This document shows, piece by piece, positions 35,253-44,075 of a stretch of 64,000 bases of DNA. Numbering within the stretch: position 1 is the first letter of the stretch; each line of letters starts with the position of its first letter. Source of the stretch: an uncultured Rivibacter sp. (GTDB lineage: Bacteria > Pseudomonadota > Gammaproteobacteria > Burkholderiales > Burkholderiaceae). The notes below the pieces were generated by a model. That model was not told the DNA's origin, did not search any database, and saw only the letters and a list, made by a program, of their open reading frames with translations. The DNA lies in contig CAMLLU010000009.1 of assembly GCA_946480925.1 (NCBI GenBank), forward strand, positions 57,394 through 121,393. The letters are read 5' to 3'. The translations under genes and the position numbers were made by a program.

Positions 35253-36583
35253 TGTTGGGTCAGCAGTTTCTGCAGGGTGGGTTCGATGCCCCTGGCCCAG
35301 AGGCCGTAGCCCTTCTCGCTGGGGTGCAGCAGGTCGGGCATCACGTCGCGCGACAGCGTGCCGTCCGGGTTGACGAGGGATGGGTTGATGTCGAGGAAGT
35401 GAACGCTGCGGCCGTCGGCATGGCCCGCGATGATCTTGTTCACGCGCTCGTTGATCCCGCGCAGGAAGTCGTCGGGCTTTTCGCCGCGCGGGAAGATGGC
35501 CAGCAGCAGCACCTTGGTCTTCGGCAGCCGCCGGCGGATCTCGTCGACCAGTCGCTTGATGCCGGCCGCGGTGGTCTGCGGATCCTCGGCACGGTGGCCG
35601 GTGTTGTTGGTGCCGATCATGAGCACCGCCACCTTCGGCGCGATGCCGTCGATCTCGCCGTGCTGCAGGCGCCACAGCACGTTCTCGGTGCGGTCGCCGC
35701 CGAAGCCTAGGGCCAGCGCGTGGTGCCTGGCGTAGTGGCGCTGCCAGACCTCGCGGCCTTCTTTCTCCCAGCCCTGGGTGATGGAGTCGCCGATGAAGAC
35801 GATCTCGGGCGGGGTGCCGGCGGCCACGAGCTTGCGTTTTTCCTCGAGCTTCTGCTCGTGGCGCGGCAGCCACCATTCGACGGACCAGGACTCGTTCAGC
35901 ATCGCGGGCGTGATCGACTCGGTGCGGTAGTCGGGGCACGCGACGCTGGGCTTGCCCTCACGGGTGATGCGCACGTTGGACACGCTGACCCGGCCGCTGC
36001 CGCTGGTCTCCAGCGAGAAGGGCAGCTTCACCTTCGAGAAGTCGGCACCTTCGCGGGCGAAGCAGCCCATCGCCAGCGACACGTGCAGCGGTCCCTTGCC
36101 ACCCCAGGTGCGTATCGCGTCGAGGAGGTTCACCGCGCGTTCGCAACCGTCGCCGCAGGCGACCTTGGCCCTGACGCCGCCCTTGCCGAGCTCGCTCACG
36201 TCCAGGTCGAATTCCAGCGTCCCGTCCACGTAGGGGCGCAGGTCGAGGGGCTGCCGGCTCTCGAAGCGCAGCGTGGCCTGCCAGAGATCCTTCCAGTCGA
36301 CCTGGATCGACTGGCGCAGACCGTCGCTGTTGTTGCGCACGCTGGCGCCGAGGTGGCTCGAGCGGGCGTATTCGGCGCCGGGCTGCGGCATGGCCACGCT
36401 GTCGCCCTTGAGCTCGGCCTGGCTCTCCCAGTGGCCGACGACGGTGCGCCACGCGGTCGCTGGAGCGGGGAGGATGACGACGTCCGGGTTCGCCTGCGCC
36501 CACACGCCAGCGTTGACCGTGAGCGCCGCGCCGAGAAGAGTGGCGCGCAGCGACTGCTTCATGACGCGACCGCTGAAGTTCAT
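35249..36583 (-). CDS. SGNH/GDSL-family acetylesterase, copy 2
   Basis: This is a paralogue of the gene at 7090-8379, 444 residues from the ATG at 36583, which overlaps the GH35 stop as ATGA. An internal ATG at 36562 gives a more typical Sec signal ([15 protein letters not shown], cleavage after VWA), so the first seven codons may exist only for coupling. The N-terminal beta-domain has paired Cys (CGDGCERA). Catalytic blocks are [16 protein letters not shown] and DLLHPSEKG. It probably deacetylates xyloglucan galactose residues so that GH35 can act. Its position just after GH35 supports this, but no assay-level evidence can come from sequence. Confidence 0.88.
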   Translation of the reverse strand: MNFSGRVMKQSLRATLLGAALTVNAGVWAQANPDVVILPAPATAWRTVVGHWESQAELKGDSVAMPQPGAEYARSSHLGASVRNNSDGLRQSIQVDWKDLWQATLRFESRQPLDLRPYVDGTLEFDLDVSELGKGGVRAKVACGDGCERAVNLLDAIRTWGGKGPLHVSLAMGCFAREGADFSKVKLPFSLETSGSGRVSVSNVRITREGKPSVACPDYRTESITPAMLNESWSVEWWLPRHEQKLEEKRKLVAAGTPPEIVFIGDSITQGWEKEGREVWQRHYARHHALALGFGGDRTENVLWRLQHGEIDGIAPKVAVLMIGTNNTGHRAEDPQTTAAGIKRLVDEIRRRLPKTKVLLLAIFPRGEKPDDFLRGINERVNKIIAGHADGRSVHFLDINPSLVNPDGTLSRDVMPDLLHPSEKGYGLWARGIEPTLQKLLTQQ

Positions 36584-38235
36584 TGGTAGCGACCCATCTT
36601 CACCTTCAGCACGCGCGGCTGCGCGGTGAAGTTCAGGCCCCAGTCGACCTGGTCGCCGTTCCAGCGCCGCTCCATCACCCACCGGCCGGCGGCGTCGAAG
36701 CGGCCTTCCTCGGCGCTCACGATCTGGGCCCGCCCGCTGGCTTGCTCGTCGTCGAGGCGCACGCGTGCGTACTGGCCGACGAGCACGAACTCGTCGTCTG
36801 CGATCTGGGCTATGGCCACTCCGCCGGCAGCCGTCGCAGCGTGTGACGGCGACTCCTTCTGGTTGCCCGGCCATTCCCTTTCGCCGAACTGCCATTGGCC
36901 GAAGGTGACGTGAGCCTTCCAGCCCTTCATGGCCACGTGCTGGTCGGCGTGGTCTTCGCCTTCGGCCACGCCGTAGGTGCGGCCTTCGAACGCCCATCGA
37001 GCCCATTGGCGCTGCATGGGTGCGAAGGCGGCGTAGACCTTGGCGAACGGCTCGACCATGGCCTTGTCGCTGCGCTTGGCGCCGAGAGGGAAGTTCGCGT
37101 AGTCGAAGTAGTCGATGCCGAAAGGCGCCACCCCGATCGAGCCGCGGCCGAGGACGAGGTAGACGTAGCGCGCATACGTTTCCGAGTTGCCCAGCTCGGG
37201 CACCCACAGCGCGTTGTCGGGGCGCTGGAACTTCTCGAGGTGGGCGCGCACCTTGGCCCACTCGGGGTGGTAGATGTCGGGGCCGACGATGTCGATGTGC
37301 GGTGCGGCGGCCTTGTAGATGTCGATCACGTCGTAGGTCGGGCCGCCGCTGGCGAAGTTGCCCTTCCACGGCGCAATGGGCTCCAGCGGGTCGCGCAGTG
37401 CGTTGTTCACGTACAGCGGCAGGTCGTACACCGCGCGGCCGGCCTTGGCGATCTCCTCGATGTAGCTGGCGATCGCCCAGGCGTGGAAGTACTCGTCGGC
37501 ATAGTCGCCGTACACCGCGCGCCAGGAGCCCCTGGCGGCACCGGGCACCGGCGCCTTCTTGCGGGCCAGCACCGCGGAGGGCACGTCGCGCTCGAAAGCG
37601 GCTTGCGCCCTGGGCCCGAAGTCGCGCACCAGGCCGAAGGTGCCGACTTCGTTTTCAACCTGCACCATGATCACCGTGCGTTCGCGCTCGTCGATCTTCT
37701 TCAGGTGGCCCATCAGCGCGGTGAAGGCCTTGCGGTCGGCCTTCAGCGTCTCTTCACCGAAGGGCGACAGGCAGTAGCTGTTCTTGCCTTCCTTGTCGAG
37801 CATGCGCGGGAAGCGCTTGTTGTCGAGCTTCACCCACGCAGGGGTGTACTGCGGGCTGGTGTTCTTCCAGGTGCCGAACCACAGCAGCACGACGCGCAAC
37901 TTGCGCTCGCGCGCCTGCTTGAGCAGCGTGTCGACGAAGCTGAAGTCGAAGCGGCCTTCGGTCGGCTCGATCTGCTCCCACGCGATGGGCACTTCCACGG
38001 TATTGGCGCCGATGTCGGCCACCGCGGACCACACCTTCTCCAGCGCCTTGGGGTAGTTGCTGGAGTTGTGCACCTGCGCGCCCAGCACGAGGAAGGGCGC
38101 GCCGTCCACCATCAGCGCGTGGCGGCCGTCGCTCTCGGCCAGGCGCGTGGCCTGAGCCGTCGCGGCAAAGGAAACGAGAAGGGGCAAGGCGACAACGAGC
38201 GTCTTGCTCAGCTTCTGGAGCAGGGATTTCGGCAT
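36580..38235 (-). CDS. GH35 beta-galactosidase, exported
   Basis: This retaining exo-beta-galactosidase resembles the xyloglucan-specific Bgl35A type of Cellvibrio. It has 551 residues with a Sec signal (cleavage after AQA). Marks are [43 protein letters not shown] with the acid/base Glu near 194, and LWVPELGNS with the nucleophile Glu near 348. A C-terminal beta domain ([12 protein letters not shown]) matches the usual extension of this subgroup. It is the first hydrolase after xylR-xylB-xylA, separated from xylA by 258 bases, and coupled to the SGNH esterase. It should remove beta-1,2-galactose from side chains after fucosidase action. Confidence 0.92.
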   Translation of the reverse strand: MPKSLLQKLSKTLVVALPLLVSFAATAQATRLAESDGRHALMVDGAPFLVLGAQVHNSSNYPKALEKVWSAVADIGANTVEVPIAWEQIEPTEGRFDFSFVDTLLKQARERKLRVVLLWFGTWKNTSPQYTPAWVKLDNKRFPRMLDKEGKNSYCLSPFGEETLKADRKAFTALMGHLKKIDERERTVIMVQVENEVGTFGLVRDFGPRAQAAFERDVPSAVLARKKAPVPGAARGSWRAVYGDYADEYFHAWAIASYIEEIAKAGRAVYDLPLYVNNALRDPLEPIAPWKGNFASGGPTYDVIDIYKAAAPHIDIVGPDIYHPEWAKVRAHLEKFQRPDNALWVPELGNSETYARYVYLVLGRGSIGVAPFGIDYFDYANFPLGAKRSDKAMVEPFAKVYAAFAPMQRQWARWAFEGRTYGVAEGEDHADQHVAMKGWKAHVTFGQWQFGEREWPGNQKESPSHAATAAGGVAIAQIADDEFVLVGQYARVRLDDEQASGRAQIVSAEEGRFDAAGRWVMERRWNGDQVDWGLNFTAQPRVLKVKMGRYQ

Positions 38236-38493
38236 GTCGATTCAAGTTGGTCGCGCTGCACGGGCAGACGCGGCGATCACGACCTGGCGGCAGGGGCCGG
38301 CATTTCCCGCGCGAATGCAGCGCCGCTCCACACCGCAGCGGACTGCGCTGCCGCGGTCGGCAGCGCTGTTCTCTTGGAATGTCTCCTCATGGGGCGCCTT
38401 TATCGAGTTGGTTCATGACCGGCCCTCTTCGGGGCCTGCAGGCGAGGGCGGCTCTGGGCCGCCGGTTTCAGCTGGCAGTGAGCAGCGTGGTGT
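38236..38493. other. Gap between xylA and GH35 with two hairpins
   Basis: No gene is supported in these 258 bases. Past the xylA stop on the minus strand lie GGCGGC/GCCGCC (38447-38463) and GGCCC/GGGCC (38421-38436) hairpins without a T-run. They may attenuate transcription so that the metabolic genes and hydrolases are expressed at different levels. AGGAG-like sequence near 38385 is not followed by a usable ORF. A promoter for GH35 could lie here, but I see no convincing boxes and no copy of the xylR operator. Confidence 0.4.
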
Positions 38494-39813
38494 TCACCCT
38501 CCGCAAAACCGGTTCACCAGGTTCTCGAGGTACTCCTGGCGCCCGGACACGGGGGGCGTGTCGGTGTTGCGTTCCAGTGCCTCGTCGGCCAGTGCGCCGA
38601 GGGACTTCCTGCCGGCCAGGACGTCCTGGCCGGCAGGCTGGTCCCACCCGGCGTACCGGGTCTTCAATGCCGCTTCGAGCCGGCCGTCCAGGATCATCTG
38701 TTCGGCCATCAGGAGGCCTCGTGCGCACACGTCCATGCCACCGATGTGGCCGTGGAACAGGTCCATCGCGTCGATGGACTGGCGGCGCACCTTGGCGTCG
38801 AAATTCAAGCCACCCGTGCCGAGGCCGCCGGCGCGCAGGATGTGATAGAGCGCCAGGGCCGTCTCGGGTACGTTGTTTGGGAACTGGTCGGTGTCCCAGC
38901 CGAGCTGCGGATCACCCCGGTTCATGTCGATGCTCCCGAGGATGCCCAGCGCCCCGGCCATCGCGATCTCGTGTTCGAAGCTGTGGCCCGACAGCGTGGC
39001 GTGGTTCGCCTCGATGTTGACCTTCACTTCCTTCTCGAGGCCGTAGCGCTTCAGGAAGCCGTAAACGGTGGCGACGTCGAAGTCGTACTGGTGCTTGGTG
39101 GGTTCGCGTGGCTTGGGTTCGATGAGGATGGTGCCCTTGAAGCCGATCTTGTGCTTGTGCTCGACGGCCATGTTCAGGAAGCGCCCGAGCTGGTCGAGCT
39201 CCTGGTCCAGGCGCGTGTTCAGCAGCGTCTCGTAGCCTTCGCGGCCGCCCCACAGCACGTAGTTTTCGCCGCCGAGCCTGTGCGTCGCTTCCATCGCGTC
39301 GCGCACCTGCAGCGCCGCCAGCGTGAACACGGCCGGGTCGGGGTTGGTCGCGGCGCCGGCCATGAAACGGCGGTGGCTGAACAGGTTCGCCGTGCCCCAC
39401 AGCAGCTTCATGCCGGTGCGCTGCTGGTGCTCGCCGAGCACGTCGACCATGCGCAGGAAGTTGTCGTGGCTCTCGCGGGGTGTGGCGCCTTCGGGGGCCA
39501 CGTCGCGGTCATGGAAGCAGTAGTAGGGCGCTCCCAGCTTGGTGAAGAACTCGAACGCCGCCTCGGCCTTGAGCCGGGCCATCTCCATCGGCGAGCCGCC
39601 TTCGAACCAGGGGCGCTCGAAGGTGCCGTGGCCGAACGGGTCGAGACCCGTCCAGACGAAGGTGTGCCAATAGCACACGGCAAAACGCAGGTGCTCTTCC
39701 ATGCGCTTGCCGAGCACGATGCGGTTCTTGTCGTAGTGGCGGAAGGCGAGCGGTGCGTCGCTGTCGGGGCCGCGGTATTCGATGGCCGGGATGTCGTGGA
39801 AATAGCTGGTCAT
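38494..39813 (-). CDS. xylA: Xylose isomerase
   Basis: Converts D-xylose to D-xylulose in the cytoplasm. It has 439 residues, nearly identical in length to the E. coli enzyme. Marks are [29 protein letters not shown] (catalytic His/Asp), [28 protein letters not shown] (metal ligand Glu), [16 protein letters not shown] and [17 protein letters not shown] (second metal site). The start at 39813 ([15 protein letters not shown]) matches the family N-terminus. It has no clear ribosome-binding site, and the xylB stop is 23 bases upstream, so re-initiation is possible. It is the third gene of xylR-xylB-xylA. Confidence 0.97.
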   Translation of the reverse strand: MTSYFHDIPAIEYRGPDSDAPLAFRHYDKNRIVLGKRMEEHLRFAVCYWHTFVWTGLDPFGHGTFERPWFEGGSPMEMARLKAEAAFEFFTKLGAPYYCFHDRDVAPEGATPRESHDNFLRMVDVLGEHQQRTGMKLLWGTANLFSHRRFMAGAATNPDPAVFTLAALQVRDAMEATHRLGGENYVLWGGREGYETLLNTRLDQELDQLGRFLNMAVEHKHKIGFKGTILIEPKPREPTKHQYDFDVATVYGFLKRYGLEKEVKVNIEANHATLSGHSFEHEIAMAGALGILGSIDMNRGDPQLGWDTDQFPNNVPETALALYHILRAGGLGTGGLNFDAKVRRQSIDAMDLFHGHIGGMDVCARGLLMAEQMILDGRLEAALKTRYAGWDQPAGQDVLAGRKSLGALADEALERNTDTPPVSGRQEYLENLVNRFCGG

Positions 39814-39836
39814 TGCAGGTGTGGAGGAAAGAAGGT

Positions 39837-41318
39837 TTACGCCTTGGTGTTGCCGGAGGACAGCGACTTCAGGCACCGGTAACTGTCCCGAAAGCGCTGC
39901 AGCCGCGGCTGCAGGCCGGCGTGGCGTGGCGCGTCAGGGCGATAGCTGGTGGCGACGGCCGGCGCAGTGCATACCTGCTCCTCGGCGCCGCCAGCGGCCA
40001 TCCATGCCAGGCGTGCTGCACCGAGTGCGCCGCCTGTTTCACCGCCCACGTGCGTGACGATCTGTACGTTCAGCACGTCGGCGATCAGTTGGGCCCACAG
40101 GCCGCTTCTCGCGCCGCCGCCGACGAGCGAGAGACGCGAGACCTCGGTGCCCGCCGCCTGCAGAGCGGCAAGGCCATCGGCCAGCCCGAAGGTCACGCCC
40201 TCGAGCACCGCATAGGCGCAGGCGGCACGCGTGTGCGCATGCGTGAGGCCCACGAACGCGCCATGCGCGAACGGGTCGTTGTGCGGCGTGCGTTCGCCGG
40301 CGAGATAGGGCAGGAAGATCGGCGCGTTGCGCAGCGTCGCGGGGGCGAGTTGCGCCACCTCGGCCAGCAGCGCGGCTTCGCTGTTGGCGCCGCTGAACTC
40401 GGCGAACCACTTCAGGCAGCTGGCCGCCGACAGCATCACGCTCATCTGGTGCCAGCGCTGCGGCAACGCGTGGCAGAAGGCATGCACGGCCGAAGCGGGG
40501 TTGGGGCGGAAGCGATCGTTGGCGACGAACAGCACGCCCGACGTGCCGAGCGATATGAAGCCGTCGCCCGGGCGCACCGCGCCGATGCCCACGGCGCTCG
40601 CCGCGTTGTCGCCGGCCCCCGCGGCGACGACCACCTCGCGGCCGAGGCCCCATGCCCGGGCGACCTCGGGTCGCAGCGTGGCACAGGCCTGGTTGCTCTC
40701 GACCACGCGCGGCATCTGCGTGCGGCGAAGGTCGCAGGCGGCCAGCAGTTCGTCGGACCAGTCCCGCCCGGCGACGTCGAGCCACAGCGTTCCGGCCGCG
40801 TCGGAGGGGTCGGTGACCTTCTCGCCGGTGAGCAGCAGCCGCAGGTAGTCCTTGGGCAGCAGCACGCTGTGCACGCGTGCAAAGACCTCGGGCTCGTTCG
40901 CTTTCACCCACAACAGTTTCGGTGCCGTGAACCCCGGCATCGCGAGGTTGCCGGCCACCGCATGCAGCGACGGCGCGCGGCGGGTGAGCTCCTCGCATTC
41001 GGCATGGCTGCGCCCGTCGTTCCACAGGATGGCGGGGCGCAACACTTCGTCCTGCGCGCCGAGGAGCACCGCGCCGTGCATCTGGCCCGACAGGCCGATC
41101 GCACGCACCTGGGCAAACGTGTCGGGTGCGGTGCTGCGCAACTGCGCGACGGCACGTTCGGTCGCGAGCCACCAGTCCTGCGGTGCCTGCTCGGACCACA
41201 TCGGCTGCGGCCGCGACACCGACAGCGGCGCTCCGGCCTGCGCAACGAGGCGCCCGCCCGCGTCGAGCAGCAGCAGCTTGACTTCCGACGTGCCGAGATC
41301 TATGCCGAGGTAGGTCAT
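39837..41318 (-). CDS. xylB: Xylulokinase
   Basis: This FGGY-family kinase phosphorylates D-xylulose to xylulose 5-phosphate for the pentose phosphate pathway. It has 493 residues; the opening [19 protein letters not shown] is the phosphate-binding fold. The substrate block is [12 protein letters not shown] near residue 80. The catalytic Asp lies in [15 protein letters not shown] near 238, and [19 protein letters not shown] is the C-terminal ATP-binding block. The ATG overlaps the xylR stop as ATGA (41315-41318), so repressor and kinase are translationally coupled. Confidence 0.97.
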   Translation of the reverse strand: MTYLGIDLGTSEVKLLLLDAGGRLVAQAGAPLSVSRPQPMWSEQAPQDWWLATERAVAQLRSTAPDTFAQVRAIGLSGQMHGAVLLGAQDEVLRPAILWNDGRSHAECEELTRRAPSLHAVAGNLAMPGFTAPKLLWVKANEPEVFARVHSVLLPKDYLRLLLTGEKVTDPSDAAGTLWLDVAGRDWSDELLAACDLRRTQMPRVVESNQACATLRPEVARAWGLGREVVVAAGAGDNAASAVGIGAVRPGDGFISLGTSGVLFVANDRFRPNPASAVHAFCHALPQRWHQMSVMLSAASCLKWFAEFSGANSEAALLAEVAQLAPATLRNAPIFLPYLAGERTPHNDPFAHGAFVGLTHAHTRAACAYAVLEGVTFGLADGLAALQAAGTEVSRLSLVGGGARSGLWAQLIADVLNVQIVTHVGGETGGALGAARLAWMAAGGAEEQVCTAPAVATSYRPDAPRHAGLQPRLQRFRDSYRCLKSLSSGNTKA

Positions 41319-42532
41319 GCGGCTTCTTCCACGCTGGCTGCCGGCGTCCCCACGAGGGGCCGCGTCAGGTGGTAGCGCGCCAGCGCGGCGGCACCGACGG
41401 CCACCGCGTCGGCACCGAAGCGCGAGGTCTGCACGACCGGGGGGGTGAGCTGCGCGGCGGCGTGATATTCCGCCAGGGTGCGCAGCGCCGGTTGCAGGAA
41501 CACGTCGCCCAGGTCGACGACGGCGCCGCCGAGCACGATGGAGCCCGGGTCGTAGGCCGACGCGAGGTTCTGGAGCAGCATGCCAAGGTAGTTGCCGGCC
41601 TTCTTCACGGCACGCACCGTGTCGGCATCTTCCGCCGCGAGGCGCCGGCGGATCTCCGCCAGCGGACGGTCGGGGAGCTCGTCGCCGTCGCCGCGCAGCA
41701 TCGCGCGGGGCCCGATCAGCGCTTCGGCGCAGCCACGGCGGCCGCACGAGCAAAGCGGTCCGTTGAGCTGCAGCACCATGTGGCCCACTTCGCCCGCGAA
41801 CCCCCTCGCACCGGTCAGCAACCGGTCGCCCACGACGACGCCCGCTCCGACACCCTGGTTGATGCTGAGGTAGAGCAGGGGGTTGGACGCGCGGGAATTG
41901 TTGAACTCGAGCTCGCCGAGCACGGCGACGTCGGCCTCGTTCTGCAGGAACAGCGGGGTGCCTGCGAGCGACGTTCCGACGAGCTTTTCCGCCAGCAGCG
42001 CCCCCACCGGCACGTCATGCCAGGCGAGGTTGGGCGCGAAATGCAGGAACCCACGCGATTCGTCGACGCCGCCAGGCAAACCGATGCCGATGCCGATGAA
42101 GCGGTGTTCTGCGCCGTCGAGCTGCTTGCGCACCCTCAACAGCGTGTTGGCAAGCGTGCCGATACAGGCCTTCGGGCTCTTGCCAGCGTAGGCCGCGGCC
42201 GCGCTTGCGAGCACGTCACCCGTGAGCGAGGTGGCGACCACTCGCACCGATTCGATACCCACCTCGGCACCGAGCAGCAGCAGGCGGCTCTGGTCGATGA
42301 ACAGCGGGGTGGGGCGGCGGCCCAGGTCGCCAGTGGCCACGACCTCGCGCTCGACGAGCCACCCCTCGTCGATGAGCTCGCGCACCAGCAGGCTCACCGT
42401 GGACTTGGTGAGGCCGACGGCAGTGGCCAGGTCTGCCCGCGACAGCCCCTGGTTGGCGCACAAGTGGCGCACGAGCGCCATGCGGTTGATGTCTTTGAGC
42501 AACTGCTGATTGCCGGTGGCCTCGAGCGACAC
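41315..42532 (-). CDS. xylR: ROK-family xylose-responsive repressor
   Basis: This is a 405-residue repressor of the ROK family (the XylR type of Firmicutes, also NagC/Mlc). The start is a GTG at 42532 preceded by AGGAGAG. The winged HTH spans about residues 20-75 (LSRADLATAVGLTKSTVSLL, then ELIDEGWL). The sugar-binding kinase-like domain has GIGIGLPGGVD, the zinc motif CSCGRRGC near 261 and IVLGGAVVDLGD. Two operator-like palindromes lie 36 and 121 bases upstream of its start, so it is probably autoregulated and induced by xylose or an oligosaccharide derivative. ROK XylR is unusual for a proteobacterial xylose operon, where AraC- or LacI-type regulators are common. The gene name is given by context and family. 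Confidence 0.9.
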   Translation of the reverse strand: MSLEATGNQQLLKDINRMALVRHLCANQGLSRADLATAVGLTKSTVSLLVRELIDEGWLVEREVVATGDLGRRPTPLFIDQSRLLLLGAEVGIESVRVVATSLTGDVLASAAAAYAGKSPKACIGTLANTLLRVRKQLDGAEHRFIGIGIGLPGGVDESRGFLHFAPNLAWHDVPVGALLAEKLVGTSLAGTPLFLQNEADVAVLGELEFNNSRASNPLLYLSINQGVGAGVVVGDRLLTGARGFAGEVGHMVLQLNGPLCSCGRRGCAEALIGPRAMLRGDGDELPDRPLAEIRRRLAAEDADTVRAVKKAGNYLGMLLQNLASAYDPGSIVLGGAVVDLGDVFLQPALRTLAEYHAAAQLTPPVVQTSRFGADAVAVGAAALARYHLTRPLVGTPAASVEEAA

Positions 42533-42568
42533 GATTTCTCTCCTGAGGGGTGCTTTATTGATACAAGT

Positions 42569-42608
42569 TTAGTTTGGCCGTCGAACGAAATAGAGGGGTG
42601 TAAACACC
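42569..42608. promoter_or_regulatory. XylR-type operator (site B) with companion element
   Basis: Positions 42569-42593 show TTAGTTTGG at one side and CGAACGAAATAG at the other, a 25-bp imperfect palindrome. Three bases on, 42597-42608 is GGTGTAAACACC, itself a perfect inverted repeat. It lies 36 bases upstream of the xylR GTG, a position that would block xylR-xylB-xylA transcription or sit over its promoter. The start-to-start distance to site C is 85 bp, about eight helical turns. Confidence 0.75.
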
Positions 42609-42653
42609 TAAAGAAGAGTGGGCGCTGCGTTTGCCCCCGGGGTGGCTGCGAAG

Positions 42654-42693
42654 TTAGTTTGGGCGCCGAACGAAATAAATCGGCGTAAACACC
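42654..42693. promoter_or_regulatory. XylR-type operator (site C) with companion element
   Basis: Positions 42654-42678 show TTAGTTTGG...CGAACGAAATAA; arms pair at T1-A25, T2-A24, A3-T23, T5-A21, T6-A20, G8-C18, C11-G15 and G12-C14. The companion GGCGTAAACACC is at 42682-42693, three bases away as in site B. It is the operator nearest to the plus-strand GH74/GH39 gene set, so it may serve the divergent promoter or act with site B by looping. Confidence 0.75.
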
Positions 42694-42805
42694 TAAGCAC
42701 GAAAGGAGGGGGCGGGCCCAGACTTGCGCCCCGACGAAGCCGGTAGTGCTCCATTGGCGAGCACTGGCAACATCGTCCTCCCAACCGGCAACCCGTGACC
42801 TTTCG

Positions 42806-44053
42806 ATGACCAGGATCTGCGTGACGGTGGACCCGAAGAACCCGCGGCGTGTGCTCGCCTCCACCATCAACGCGTGGATGCAGCAGGGCGGCTCCCAGGG
42901 CGACCACTTCTTCCTCACCACCAACGGCGGCACCAGCTGGACCGACGTGGTGGCCCGCGGCTTCGCGCTGGACGCGGGCGGCGTCAGCTGGATCGCCGGC
43001 AACAGCATCCACTGGGCGAGCGGCATCGAGTTCGATCCGTTCGACACCAGGTCGGCATGGGTCACTTCCGGCAACGGCGTCTTCCGCAGCACCAACATCG
43101 ACACCACCCCCGCCACGTGGACCTTCGCCGTCAAGGGCATGGAGGAAACGGTGCCGCTGGCGACGGTCAGCGTGCCGGGCGGCCCCTTGCTCACCACGAT
43201 CGGCGACTACGACGGTTTCCGCCACACCGACATCGATGCCTACGCGCCCATCCACACGCCGCGCGTGGGCACCACCACCGGCCTGGCCGTTGCACCCGCC
43301 AGCACGGCCACCGTCGTGCGCGTGGGCGAAAAGATGTTCCGGTCGAGCGATACCGGCGCCACCTGGACCGAGGTGGCCGGCATCAAGGGGACCAAGGGCA
43401 GCGTTGCACTGTCGGCCAACGGCACGAGCCTGCTGCACACCGTGCGGAATTCCGACGGCACCCACACCACCTACCGCTCGACCAACTTCACCAGCGCGAG
43501 CCCGGGCTGGACCGCGGTCACCGGCCTCGGCATCAACGCGGTGCGCCCGGTCGCCGACCCGCTGAACGCGAGCAAGTTCTACGTCTACGACAACGGCACG
43601 GTGCGCGTCAGCGCGGACGGCGGCGCCAGCTTCACGTCCGCAGCGTCGCTGGCCGCCGGCGGCTCGACCCTGCTGCGTGCTGTGCCCGGCCGAGAGGGCG
43701 ACGTGTGGGTTGCGCTCAACGGCGGGGGCCTGGCGCGCTCCACCAACTCCGGTGCCTCGTTCGGCACGCTGGCCAAGGTGGGCTACTGCGGTGCCGTGGG
43801 CTTCGGCAAGACCGTGGCCGGGGCGAGCTATCCCACCGTATTCATCTGGGGCTCGGTGGACGGCGGCAAGCGCGGCTTGTACCGCTCCACCGACGCCGGC
43901 GCGAGCTGGATCCGCATCAACGACGACGCGCACCAGTTCGGCGGCCCCGGCAACGGCCAGTTCGTCGTGGGCGACATGAACACCGAGGGCGTGGTCTATA
44001 TGAGCACGGTGGGGCGCGGCATCGTCTACGGCGCGCCCGTGACCACGCAGTGA
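42806..44053 (+). pseudogene. GH74 xyloglucanase, 5'-truncated
   Basis: This frame encodes only the second half of a GH74 seven-bladed-propeller xyloglucanase. It begins ICVTVDPKNPRRVLASTIN, which in whole enzymes lies mid-protein, and continues through FFLTTNGGTSW, GIEFDPFDTRSAWVTSGNG, SSDTGATW, STNSGASF and STDAGASW, ending normally. About 415 residues remain of the usual 700-plus. The signal peptide and the first propeller half, which carries one of the two catalytic Asp, are absent. The bases upstream are xylR operators, so the missing part was deleted and not frameshifted. No ribosome-binding site precedes the ATG at 42806. It lies at the head of the plus-strand operon and its DNA probably still serves as leader. 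Confidence 0.8.
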
Positions 44054-44075
44054 TGCAGGAAAGGACAAGACAGAA

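Noticed and set aside
42558..42592. Plus-strand TTGATA as a -35 box for the GH74/GH39 direction
   Set aside because: No acceptable -10 box lies 16-18 bases on, and the stretch is inside the ROK operator.
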